A DNA stretch of 64,000 nt from Enoplosus armatus (taxonomy: Eukaryota; Chordata; Actinopteri; Centrarchiformes; Enoplosidae), in assembly GCF_043641665.1 (NCBI RefSeq), contig NC_092196.1:14443692-14507691 (forward strand), in the 5' to 3' direction. The number at the start of each line of letters is the position of its first letter. Within the stretch, counting starts at the first letter, position 1. This document shows, in pieces, positions 1-12,800 of this stretch. The notes beneath the pieces are model-generated. The model saw nothing but the letters and a program-made list of their open reading frames with translations. It had not been told where the DNA came from and did not search any database. A program made the position numbers and the translations under genes.

Positions 1-819
1 GAGAAAAGGTCACTGGGAAAAGGTCTGCAGCTTGAACACAAAAACATACAATGGCATAGCATGCTAGTATAAATCTATCATATAAATACTACCTGCAAAG
101 TAACTTTGGATCATTGAGAGTCCACAAAGACCTTAAGAGCTGCGTTGTAGAAGCTGTCATTTTCTGTGTACCTCTGTGGTAAACACTGGTTGATTGGTTA
201 TGACTCACGCTATCTTTCTCCCAGTAGGTGAGGTTGGGACTCAGCGGGGCTCTGTCCCTCTAAATGAATCACCCAGTGCAGGAAGAAAGAGAGTGCCATA
301 AAACATGTTAGGAAAGCTATGTTAAACTACAAAGATACAGGAAAGGAGAGAAGTTGGCTGTTTTGATGAGAGAGAGGAAGCGATGGGAAAAGTGAGACAG
401 CGAGAGACAAACGCGAGACAGAAATTTGGTTGGTGGTGGAATAGATAAGAGAGATGGAAAGAGGAAAGAGAGAGAGTCGGAGAGGGAAGAGATAAAATCC
501 TGGCCTGAATGATTATATTTCCATATCAATCACTTCCCAGGAGATCACAGATGTGGCTTTGGAACAGGTGGCTTGGCCAGCCTACAAAGAGGGAGGCTGA
601 CAAAAACAGAGCGCACAAACATTCTCGCGCAAACACAGGCTAGCGCAGACTACCACATACAAAACCAGATGTGCACACACACACACTAAAATATATTATC
701 TGTCTCTCCCTGTTTTCACCCTCTCTCTCCCTCCCATTTATGATTTAGTATTCCACACTCACTCCATCTCATCATGAATGCAGGTTAGATGCTGACTATT
801 TGCTGTGTTTTGTCTCCAG
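1..819 (+). other. Partial col5a1 intron at window start
   Basis: No exon found before 820. The 340-495 stretch is purine-rich (GA) and a short CA tract lies near 672-686. Minus-strand open frames here are by-products of the polypurine run. Confidence 0.6.
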
Positions 820-873
820 GGTTCTCGGGGTCTTGTTGGACCAAGAGGGCCACCTGGCCCACCTGGCCAACCT
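820..873 (+). CDS. col5a1: col5a1 exon 1 (local number), helix, 54 bp
   Basis: Encodes [18 protein letters not shown] between a tctccag acceptor and a gtaagt donor. It corresponds to the human segment GPRGLLGPKGPPGPPGPP. Confidence 0.93.
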
Positions 874-3800
874 GTAAGTCAACATTGCCTTGATTACAGA
901 ATCAGAACTATACAGTCCCTTCAACTCTATAAAATGTCCTCTAGTTCATGGAATCATCAATATGAGTTTTTGAACTTTTTGTTCAAAGTTTGGCATTTCA
1001 TCCATTATTTCCTGACATTATTGTGTGTGTGCATTTTTGTCAGGGTATCAGTGGAAACGATGGAGTACAAGGGTCAAAGGGCAACCTGGTCAGTTCTGCT
1101 ACCCTCATAAACACGTTATTTAATCCCCATAACTGCCGTTATATGCCGTTAATGACTTTAATGTATGTGTGAATAGTTATGTATGTATGTATGAATTAGT
1201 ATGTGGGTAACAGCTTTTTTAAAGTGATCTCAGCTACAGAAACATCAGCCGGAGGGGCTTAGTGTGGCCTTCTAATGAACCTGTTAACCAGTCATGTGAC
1301 GATGAGCTTATGACAAAGATCATGTGGAGGCAGAGTGTGTGACTACCAGTGTTTCTTGCTGTCAGGGCCCACCTGGAGAGATAGGGCCCCCAGGTCAACA
1401 AGGAAATCCAGGAGTACAGGTACTGTACCAACACAAAAACACTGTCCTGTCGCTGTGAGAGATATTCCACTCATTACACATCCTATACATTTATTCAAGT
1501 CATGTAGACAAGCTTCAAATATACACAACCACTTACATAAACAGTTTGGCTCTCTCTCACACAGACATTTTATCTATTTTTTCAGTTTTTGTGGCATAAA
1601 AACTGCTGATTTGTGTGTTTTTACTTTTGGGCATATAAAACCTTTTCACAATCCAATTGCATGACACTAAAATGTGTGCAGAATACAAGGCTGTTTTTAT
1701 TACCTCATGAAAATAATGTTTTTGGACATATAAGGTTTTCACCCCACAGCAACAAAATTAAATTTTAAAATGTCGTCAGAGGCATAACAGTCATATAAAG
1801 AAGATTTAATCATAATCCATCCAACCCTCCACCTCACACAAGAACACCCACACAGACTGTTCATGACTCTTACATACACACATACCATATGCACACACGC
1901 ACAAACTCGAGCAGAACCTCAACTCCCAGCTTTCTCCTAGTCTTGTGACACTTAACCTGATTGATGCTTTGTTCTGGTCCAGGGCTTGCCTGGTCCTCAG
2001 GGTCCCATTGGACTGCCAGGAGAGAAGGTAGGTAGCATGTCTCTCACTTAATTTCAGAATTAAAGCTGCAACCTTGTGACCCCTGTCATCACATATCCAG
2101 GGGAGGTCAGTTGAGCTGGAGAGTACGACCGAAACACTTCTGGCTCCCATTCAGACAAGACAGGGCTAGACAGGAAATCAATACACAAGAAACACACAGG
2201 CATAACAGACACTGCGGACAGCCTTGGCCGGTGCACATCATGAAGCTAGACTGATAAAAGAAATAAAAAGTGCACTTAGTCATAAACACAATATGTTTGG
2301 TAGGGGAGTGGCAAAGTGGGAAGTTAGGGTGCTATATCATATCTGAAGCTAAACTCCAGCATTCATACCTGTCTCTGTCACATACAGGGTCCCCTGGGGA
2401 AACAAGGCATGCAGGGACTACCAGGCATTGATGGCCCTCCTGTAAGTACACACAGACACAAATACATAAATGCATGCATAAGCACAAACACACATAAACA
2501 AACATGTATCGATGCATACCTTTGCATATCAAGTATCTATGTACATATAAATACAGCATGGACTGCTGCTACTTCATCAGTCAACTGCTGAATGTGAAAT
2601 GCAACATCAACTGATTTACTAGCAGAGTCTTCATTCAAGCAATGCATTTTGGCACAGGTTGTTCATCAGTTTTTCTTTTGTTTACTTTTTTTTACAGAAT
2701 GGGTAAAAACATACAGACATACAAAACTATATACAAGCAAAAACATATATATACCCCACATAATGACAGAAGTCAGAAGACGGCCAGCCTTTACAGTATA
2801 GGACCTCCAGTAGTAGAATTTTCCAAATAAAAGCTCACAAAAAGCTATACAATAACAATGAATACAACCAAACCAAAATTTTGTATATATACACATGTTT
2901 ATATGAACATGTATACAACCCAGAACTTAGTTATTCTAAAGTAGCCATGAGGATAAAGGAATAATAAAATCACCTACCTTTCTGTGGGACACAGGAGGAA
3001 TTTCTGGAATTGATCCAAAGCAATATGACATTTAGAAAAGAATGAAAAATCAAGTTAATGCTCCTTGTATTGTTCTGCAAAGCTTTGTGACACACAATGA
3101 TATTTTTATGGCGCTTCTCTCTCAGTGCCGCTGTTGTTTCCTCTTTTTCATTGGTTAGTTGCATTCAGAAATATCCATGAGGTAGTGATACAATAATGAT
3201 GTATTTGCAGCAGTGCGAAGTCAATCTGTCTCCTGATTTCCTGTTTTAGGGTCACCCAGGAAGAGAGGGCCCCGCGGGAGAGAAAGGCATCCAAGTGGGT
3301 AACTGTATATCTGAGACTTGTCTACTGTAGTGTCATAGCAAGATATTAAAAGAGCAATATCATGCTGTTTCTCGCAATCTATTGTAACTGTGCACTCACT
3401 CACATTAGGTTATAATATTGCTCACGCTCATCATTACAATCATTGTGTTCCCACAATGTCATCATCTTTATTGTAAGAACATTAGCTCATTAAGAGTCAG
3501 CAGCGTGCACTCATCAGCATCATCCACTTTTTCTGTTTGAAAATGCATATTGACAATAAAGGGCAGGACACGGTAACTGAGTGCAATGCTTATTCATATC
3601 TGGTCAGAGAAATGCGTTTGTGCTGGCTGAAGAACACTGAAGAACACTGTTGTTCTTTTTGTGTGTGTGTGTGTGTAGGGTTTACCAGGTGCTCAGGGGC
3701 CTGTTGGATACCCAGGGACCCGTGGAGTCAAGGTGAGACATAAATGCTTCATGATCTCAGGTGTAATGTCCACTGAGATATTTGTTCCCTCGCACATTTC

Positions 3801-6800
3801 ATTCTGCGTGTATATCTACCTGTGGCGGACAAGCTGTTTGAGTCTATGACTGACGGGTGACAGGTGGAGGGAAAGCACCTCGGTTCTCAAGGGGACTGCT
3901 AAGTGAGTGAGGAACATTTGACGGATTGAGGGAAATGTCTGTCAGATAGAGCAGAGCTGTGTGCGTAGGTATGGAACAGTCCATTTTTTACTGAGTGTGC
4001 TTTTTGTAATTGAGGAATAAAAGTAAAGGAAAAGTGAAGGAATTCTGCTTGGTGTTTGTTTTTGTCACATTTACACGTCTGGTACTTTATCTGGTTCCCT
4101 GAGGGGAAACAATCATTAGTATAAAATGAGTGTAAGGTCAATAGCTGCTCAATAATAGAGCAATGTTAGGTCAAGAGAAAATCAATACACACTTATAAAT
4201 CATTTCAGTGTTTTAAGACTGGGTATTTCCGGAAATACAGGCAACCAGTGATTTTTCTATGTGCTGTGCAGAGTCTTTTCTTAAGACTAGGTAGTGATGC
4301 CAGGGTCTTGTTAAATTAAATGTTTTTCTCACTTTTACAGGGAGCAGATGGAGTTAGGGGTCTAAAGGGGAGCAAAGGAGAGAAGGTGAGTGAAACAGAT
4401 AGTGAGTCTTTATTCTCTTGCTTGTTGTCAAATTGTGGATTGTGACCGGAAGGACACTTGACGAATTGCAATATAATGATGCCATTTATCATCAAGAGAG
4501 CTTTCATTAGACACCTCCTCTCCTCAATGCATCATAGGGAGAAGATGGCTTCCCTGGGTTCAAAGGTGACATGGGCATCAAGGGAGACAGGGTGAGAGCC
4601 TCAGGATCATTTTCTGTCAGTTATTCTCTAGTCTACTCTCTAGTGGAGATAAAATTGTCACTTCCCTTTCACTCTCATTCTTGACTTTAGGGTGATAACG
4701 GAGTCCTTGGTGCTCGGGGAGAGGATGGACCAGAGGGGCTAAAGGGCCAAGCCGGACCAATGGGAGATCTAGGAGCTTCCGGGACAGCTGGCGAGAAGGT
4801 ACATTTTTAAAAGATGACATTTACATTACAAAACAAGGTTAGGACACAAAAGAGGGGGATAGGGAGATCAAATAGGCTGCAAAATTAAAAGAAAATTCTT
4901 ATCTAAACCTTCATTATGCAGCTACAGCCATTGTAACAGATAGTACACTTACATTTCTTTAGCTCAGTTTTGACAAAACTTTCTTATAAAATGAGTGTCT
5001 GAAAATCACTGAAATACTGAACATATGGATTTTAATGCCCTCACATTTATTACATCTGGTTATAGCCCATTCCTATGGCAAAACTTCCAGTGAGCCAGAA
5101 TGCATGTTTAAGCATTTAATCTTTCTGTCGTCATTATATGCATTCATTTAGAGACATCCTGCTGTATTGCTACATGCATAGTCAGCAGTATGTCATAAAA
5201 ATCTTAATGACACGGCTTCCATGCACTTTTCTTTTTGATATTTGTCTGCTTTATTTCTTCCTCGCCTCTTATTTTGCCCGTCTCTCTGCAGGGTAAACTT
5301 GGCGTGCCTGGATTGCCGGGATACCCAGGAAGACAAGGTTCTAAGGTGATTTAGCATTGATGAGCTGTTATGATCAGATAATATGTCTCTTGGTTCCTTT
5401 ATCAGAGCTTTAACCAGCAAGATGTGTGTCTTTGGCTGGACTGTTTCCTGTCTGATTAAAAATAAAGGATGATAAATGGCTTATTAAAAAAAGGCTATTT
5501 TATTAATAGTTCATTAGTGACATCAATTCATTACATGTTGATGAATGGTGTATTTAAGGCTGTGTTGGGCTCATGGATTAGATTTGCTTTAATTTGATAC
5601 AGTAGTTAATTATACGTTAATGAGACATTGGGGGTGATGTGTGATAAATGGAAGGCTGAGGCTGATTAACCTCTACATGTTTCTCCAGGGATCACTTGGC
5701 TTCCCTGGTGTGGCCGGGGTCCCGGGAGAGAAAGGACGAAGGGTGAGGACTGTGGTGACATTTTAATCCACATCACATTCTGACTGCTTCAGAATATGTA
5801 AACTTTTCTGTGGAGGAGATATTGTGAAATTATGTTGTGAATAATTGTTAACCTCTACAATGCAGGGTCCAGCTGGTCAGCCAGGGGCTGGGGGCCAAAG
5901 AGGTCCTAATGTGAGTACAGCTATAGGTGCCATGCCTATACACAATGTTTTTCTCGATATATAAAGCTGTATTTGCTCTAATTAGATACCATCAGTTTAC
6001 CACAACTTGGGGGAGGCACACTGTTACATCACCAGACGTTTATCTTCAACCTCCAGATGAGTTATGCATGTGCTAATCAGACTGTTGTTTGTTTTCCAAT
6101 AGGGAGCCCGGGGAGGAAGAGGAGCAAAGGGGCCCACTGGAAAGCCTGGAGAAAAGGTGAGCTTAGACAGACAGACACACATACACACCCTGACATAAAC
6201 ATATGCACATACAGTTACACACATAAACACACACCTGGCCGTCTCATAAAGTATGAATGAGTGCGCCAACTGAGTTGGATTTGGTTGTTGCTGTACTTCT
6301 AGATGACAGGCCATCTGGTGCAGTGAGGAGCTTCAGTCTGGCAGGGGATGCTTCAGTTTACACTCTCACCCTCAAAGAGCATCTTGGGAAAGCTAAACAT
6401 TTGTTTAGCGGGCAGAAAACTAAAAATGTTGGAGTGGCTCATGTTTTCATACAGAAACTGTGTTTTAATTTGTCATCTGCCTTGTCCACCTGGTAGGGTT
6501 CTGCTGGACAAGATGGTCCTTCAGGATCCCCAGGAGAACAGGTAATCAATCTTGGCATCACAGCACCGGAAAATTCAATCTGGGGTTTGAGACAGAGTTT
6601 TGATAATCTGTATTATTATTTTATAGGGTCCCCAAGGACCACAGGGGAGACATGGCGAACCAGGACCTAGGGGGCCTAATGTGAGTGGGCTATGTTGTAC
6701 TGTATAGTGTGTGCCCTGTGATTTAATGTTACTCATTTTTACCTCATCCCACATTTATGCTCACATTTGGTCATGGACAGTTCATTACAATGATGCAAGA

Positions 6801-9800
6801 AAATGCTCCCCTTTCAGGGTCCACCTGGAAAAGATGGATTACCAGGTCATCCAGGCCAGAGAGGGGAACCAGTAAGTCACCTTTAATGTCAATAAAGCTA
6901 CATATTTGGTATATAATATTTTGCCATTATGAGGTGCACACCCCAGCATTAAATTAACAGAGAGTTGAGAGTCAACGTGATCAACACAGCAAACAAATGG
7001 AAAGCTATGACATCAGCACTGAATTACTGAAGCCAGAGTGCAAGCTGAGAGGCCTATATAGAATAACTACATAACTGAAGGTCACCAGACTTACTTGTCT
7101 TATTCTTCAGGGCTTCCAAGGCAAGAATGGACCTCCTGGCCCCCCAGGAGTTGTTGGACCACAGGTAAGAGGATCAGATAATGGTATATAGTATGATTCC
7201 TAAGCAAACAGAGGTTTATTTTAGATAGCATGAATTTAAATAACTGTTATGTGATGTGTGTTGTCTAAATTGGTTGTTTTCAGGGAAAATCTGGTGAGAC
7301 AGGGCCAACTGGAGATAGAGGTCATCCAGGTTCACCAGGACCACCGGGTGAGCATGGTTTACCGGGAGCTGCCGGAAAGGAGGGTGCTAAGGTGAGTGGT
7401 TTTCATCATAATGTCAGGTTCATAATCACTTACCAGCATCACCTTATTACTGTTATATTAGATAAAGCCCAAGGACTCTCTCAGCACTGCCTGAATATCT
7501 CCTGGGTCTCATCCTATCCTCTAATTTGCTAATAAATAACAGAGGAAACCTCGCGGTGTTGAATGTATTATGGCTCATAAAAGATAAATGTTCTGTCTTG
7601 GTGTGACTTGCTGGTTGATGTGATTTATGACTGCATAAGGGCCTGCTGTCTGCTGGCTACTTGCCTTATATCTAATCACATATGTGTGTATGTGTGGTTT
7701 CCAGGGAGACCCAGGTCCACCAGGAGCCTCAGGGAAAAGTGGCCCTGCTGGGCTCCAAGGCTTCAGAGGGAGCAGAGGGACCCCTGGTGCAATGGTAACG
7801 CAAAATTCCAGAAATCTCATATCCTCACTTTCACTCAATGTCAACATCAGATTCTCTTGAAATGTGCAGCTTGCAATGAGATCACAATTGAACTTACAGC
7901 GTGCCATTTACTTTTTGTCCATTTACTGGTTGTCGCTTGATTGTGAAGGATGTGTATGCCTGTGTCTCTCCAGGGTCCTGCAGGTCTGAAGGGAGGAGAG
8001 GGCCTACCTGGTGTTGCAGGATCTATTGTAAGTCTGATTTTGTTCGTTCCCATCCCAACCCTGCTCTCTATTCATCTTCTATGTTATATAGAATACTAGG
8101 ACATATGAAGCAGGACGCTGTTTCCATGGTGACCAGTGATCGTGACCACCACATTAAATCAAAGAGTGACTCATGTGTCACCTCACCTCTCTATCTCCTC
8201 TTATTTCCAGGGTGCCACTGGAGAGAGGGGCCCCGCTGGGCCGGCTGGTGCTATTGGCCAGCCGGGACGGCCCGGCGGTGTGGGTCCTGCTGGGCCGATG
8301 GGCGAGAAAGGCGAGCCGGTAATAGTTGGAACATTGATAATTTTGTTTCTTAGTAACAATGTCCATTAGCACATACTGTATCATCACCTCCCACCATTGG
8401 GTAATAAACAACATGTGCTCTCGCTTTGGAATGTGTCATTATGAGACAGAGAGCAGGAGGAGGTAAAGGAGAGAGAGGGAGAAAATATGAATGTGATCAA
8501 GCCTGCTTTCTTGGGTGTGAGTTTCCTTCCTGGTATGATACATTAATCAATGTGTCATGCTGCTTTATGAGGATAATAAGTATTGTTGCATTTGCTTGAT
8601 GTGTGTTGTTTTCCCATCTGTTCCCTAGGGAGAGAAGGGGCCTGTGGGGCCAGCTGGGCATGACGGGGAACTGGGACCTGTAGGGCTGCCAGGGGCTGCG
8701 GGACCTCCTGGGCCTCCAGGAGAAGACGGAGACAAGGTAGTTATATTGGACAGCCAACATGGACTGCAGTACTGCTGTAAAGTTCTTGCTGATAATTGGA
8801 CTTAATTGTTTGTATGTACATGTTTGTGGTCATGTATGTATTTGTCTCCATAGGGAGAAACAGGAGGACCAGGCCAGAAGGGCAGCAAAGGAGACAAAGG
8901 AGAATCTGTGAGTATGAATTTTATGTGAATAGTTCGAAACATCACATCATCACCTTGCATCACCAGGAGGTAGAGGACAACCTGGCTTACAGTTGGTTTG
9001 GGGCAATTCATTGTAATAACTGTTTGCCTGGACAGAGCATCGTCTGGAATGAGCAGATGGTTTTAATCATGTCATGTCTTCCCTGTATTACTGTCCTTCT
9101 GCTTTTTTAGGGACCCCCAGGACCTTTTGGAAGTCAAGGACCTGTGGGCCAGCCAGGACTGCCAGTATGTTACGAAAACTCAGAATGCAGCCTATAAAAA
9201 CATATCATTGTATAATATGTTGGTTTAGGTTGAGCAGTGTTAACACTGCTGTACATTTCAGGGTGCAGATGGTGAGCCAGGTCCTCGTGGGCAGCAGGGA
9301 ATGAACGGGGCGAAAGGAGATGAAGGATCCAGAGGCTTTAAGGGGGCATCTGGTCCTTCTGGACTACAGGTAAAAATGACTTCCATCGGCTCATCTCTGA
9401 TTTCACATTTATACTTTAGTTTATATCTGTTTCCATTCCATGCCTGAGACTGCGTTGATCATTATATCTGCATTTGTAGGGAATGCCAGGACCACCAGGG
9501 GAGAAAGGAGAGAGTGGGCATGTTGGCTCAATGGTAAGTACTGCTCAGCAATCCCAGCACATACAATAGTCATCTCAAGTCCACTGCTATGGTCCAGTAT
9601 CAGTCTCAAGTCTGTTCTCAACACCACTTTCAACACTTTGCTTCATGATTATTATGACTTTGACTTGTCTTGGTCTCGTCTGATATTGGATATCGACTTG
9701 ACTTTTTCTCACTTTCCAAACACTTTTGAATAGGTCTCTCCACTTTGTCCACTTTTCTTCATTTTCTCCCCAGGATCAAAAGCAGTTTGAAGATGAAACA

Positions 9801-12800
9801 TATGCATGCATTCATTTAAATTATTTGTATATGTAGGGTATAATGCAGAGCTTCTGCAAAAACTGTAGATTTACATTTCTGTTTATGGTTTGACATGTAG
9901 CACTTACACCAATATTACTATGATACCCCCTATGATACTATGATACCTGTAGATAATGCAGCACAAATAACAGAGTTAGCTATGAGAGCGACAGCCAGTT
10001 ACTGTCAGTAGATAAACATTTTAATGCAATCCCACTGTATTAGAATGTATCTCATACATATCAGCAGTCTATGAACTATAGCTGGTACACAAAGACAACC
10101 CACCACAGTGCTTAAAAACTTTAATTAGTGCCATCTATTTAGTTTGTTAGCGCCAGCCTTGCTAATTCTACTGCTGTGTGTCAAACTCGTGAATCAACCT
10201 TTTCCCCTGCCGATAATCGTTAAAGTTCACCGCCCGACTACAGGCAGTGGTCTTGAGTGGGGCTCAATTTGTTCTTGTCCTCTTTTAGTCTCAATGTCAT
10301 TTAGACTCTAGTTGTACAGAGGTTTTGACTGATCTTTAGGGTAAAGCCAGTCATGGTTTTGATGTTGTTGATGATGGTTCTGCCCCAGATAATTATCCTA
10401 GTAAGCCATGCCAGTGAGCCAGCATGCACAATGTCAGGACCCTGGAAATGACACACCTAAATTTAATGCAGCCTTTATTAAAGTTATAATTCATGAAATA
10501 GAGACATAACACAATCATGTCATAATCATAACAACTGAATAATGCAGAACAATGAGTTTAAAGTGTTAGTCACAGCAATAAACATCCCATATTAGCTCTG
10601 CTAAGCAGTTGTCCCTAGCAGTTAACTTTATGCAAACTATTCAACCATATTACTATGGCATATAACATATACTGTGGTTTTATGCTGGCTATGAAAAAAT
10701 GCAGTCTTAGGTTAAAAAACACTCTCCAGTCAATGGCTCTCTTAATTCTGTTCCTCATATCTCTACTGTATGTTTGTTGGCGTTGCATACATCTTTCTGC
10801 TACCTTAAAATGATATCCATGATAATGATGGTAGAAAGAAAGAAAGCCCTTTAAGCCTATAACAACCTCAACGCATCTTTTCAATGTGTGATGGATCTTC
10901 AAGGCTGAGTGTGAATGAAGAAATAGACCATGACTTCATGTGCAAGAAAGACAAGCCCAGAGAATGAAGAGGTGGTCCTGTATGTGAAAGGAAGCAAAAG
11001 ATTAAAAGAGAGAGAGAGAGAGACAGAAAGGAGGCAGTGGAGCAATGGAGTGGAAGGAAGAGGCGGGGCGCTGATTGTGAGCAGGAAGACGGTGTGACAG
11101 CTGCTAATCAGATTAGCCTCTGCCTTGGCTGTCTAATGAGCATCCTCCTTTGTGACAGTCATCTCACAACGCTGTCAACCATGAACACACGCTCAACAAG
11201 ATTCTCTATAGCCCCTCTTCTCCACAGCCAGATTAGGGAGGGAATGTATCAGAAACCAAAACAAAAGAGAGAGGGAAAAAGAGAGGAGAGGAGAGATGCT
11301 GAAGACTCAGTGGGGAAGTTTTATTCATGTGTGAGCGTTGCGGATCACAGAATTCTCCCCTCTAATGCTCAAGTATCTCTCTGCCAGAAGGATATGTGTT
11401 TCCTCTAGTCCCACACAGTCTCTCTCCGGGCAGATTGTCTGTCTTTCTGTCTGAGTGTCTTTACAACACAAGGCTCCCTCCAAGACTTCAGAGTGATTCA
11501 GAGCGCAGCTCAACATCAACTCAACTGAAACTGAAGCCGAGCACAGTTAGGATTAATTGCTTGCCGTTCTCTTGAGCTGCACAGAAGAGTCACATCACAT
11601 GCCGTCACTTAGGCTGAGAGAATATGGTCTTGCACATCACAGGCTAGAGGTTTCTTATTAATAAGAGAGAATAAGAGAGGCGAGGGTGGGGGGGGCGGAA
11701 TCAGAGCCTGTGTCATATCGAGGGTAATGACCTGTCTGGACGTCTTCATCATGTCACTGCGATAATGATCATAGATACTGGGGCCATTGCATAAGCAATC
11801 CACCATGGGCTGACTTCTAACTCTCATTTAATTTAGGAGGCACCAGCCAACCCCTAGCTCACATTCAGTTTGTATTTCTGTGTGTGTTTTATTGATTTCC
11901 ATATTGTCTACGCTGAGATCCTAATAAAAACATTACATTTCTCTCTCCACAGGGGCCTCCAGGACAGCATGGCCCACGAGGCCCTCAGGGTCCTATTGGT
12001 GGAGAGGTAAAGCGCAGCATGACTTTTTTTCTTTCTTTCGTTTTTTAATTACATTTGTGTATGAATGCATGACTATAGTAATATATTACAGAGACAGTCC
12101 CATTGAGGGAGGAATAAAGCAAACACTCTATACACATAAATACTCTGGAGTAAGTAAAAGGAGAATTTCCCTGTGGGGCACAATTGCAGTTTATATCAAC
12201 AAGCTGTTCATCCATCTTCATAACACACTTGTAAATATTCCTTTATATCATGCTCAAAACATTATTCCCAGCAAAAACATTTCAAATCAATATACAAAGA
12301 TGGTAAAAATCAGTGCTAAATTAGTTCAAACAATAAATGCACCAGCACGGTCCATTTAATTTGGTAATGCTAATCAGCATTACCACATAGTCTAATTGTC
12401 CTCTCATAATGAATAAATGTAGATCATTTTTCATCATTTCTGCCTTTAAGATAATTCATTGAGGTGTGAAAATATTTGTTCTTGCTTTGTTGTTTTTGAA
12501 TTGTATCTTTGAGGCTAAATCATTACTTTTGTTAATTTAATTTGTGTATTTTAAAAGTTTTCCAAAAATCTGCTTTTCAGAAATGCAATTTTAAAATCAC
12601 ACACACCCTCTGCGGATATTGGACTTATACTATATTTTCAAGTGATGGTAGCTGCATGCCTTTGTGAGTCATAAATAAAACGTGATGGTGTGTCAGCTTT
12701 GGCATCAAGAAGACTTTTCAATACACAGTATTATCTAAATTTCAAACTGAACAGTAGCTCATCCTCACGTACCACAGATACTTTATATTTTCCAGCCGCT

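Larger units (their letters stand above)
1420..9110 (+). other. Other col5a1 introns over 300 bp in the first half
   Basis: Introns 1420-1982, 2028-2387, 2442-3249, 3295-3678, 3733-4340, 4799-5291, 5346-5688, 6157-6496, 7392-7704 and 8319-8628 were read for extra exons and RNA genes; none seen. The only repeats noted are short CA/GT tracts, for example 3660-3676. Confidence 0.6.

Noticed and set aside
1335..1664. Frames overlapping collagen exons in other registers, on both strands
   Set aside because: The Gly-X-Y frame with matching splice sites explains these exons; the other frames are shadows.
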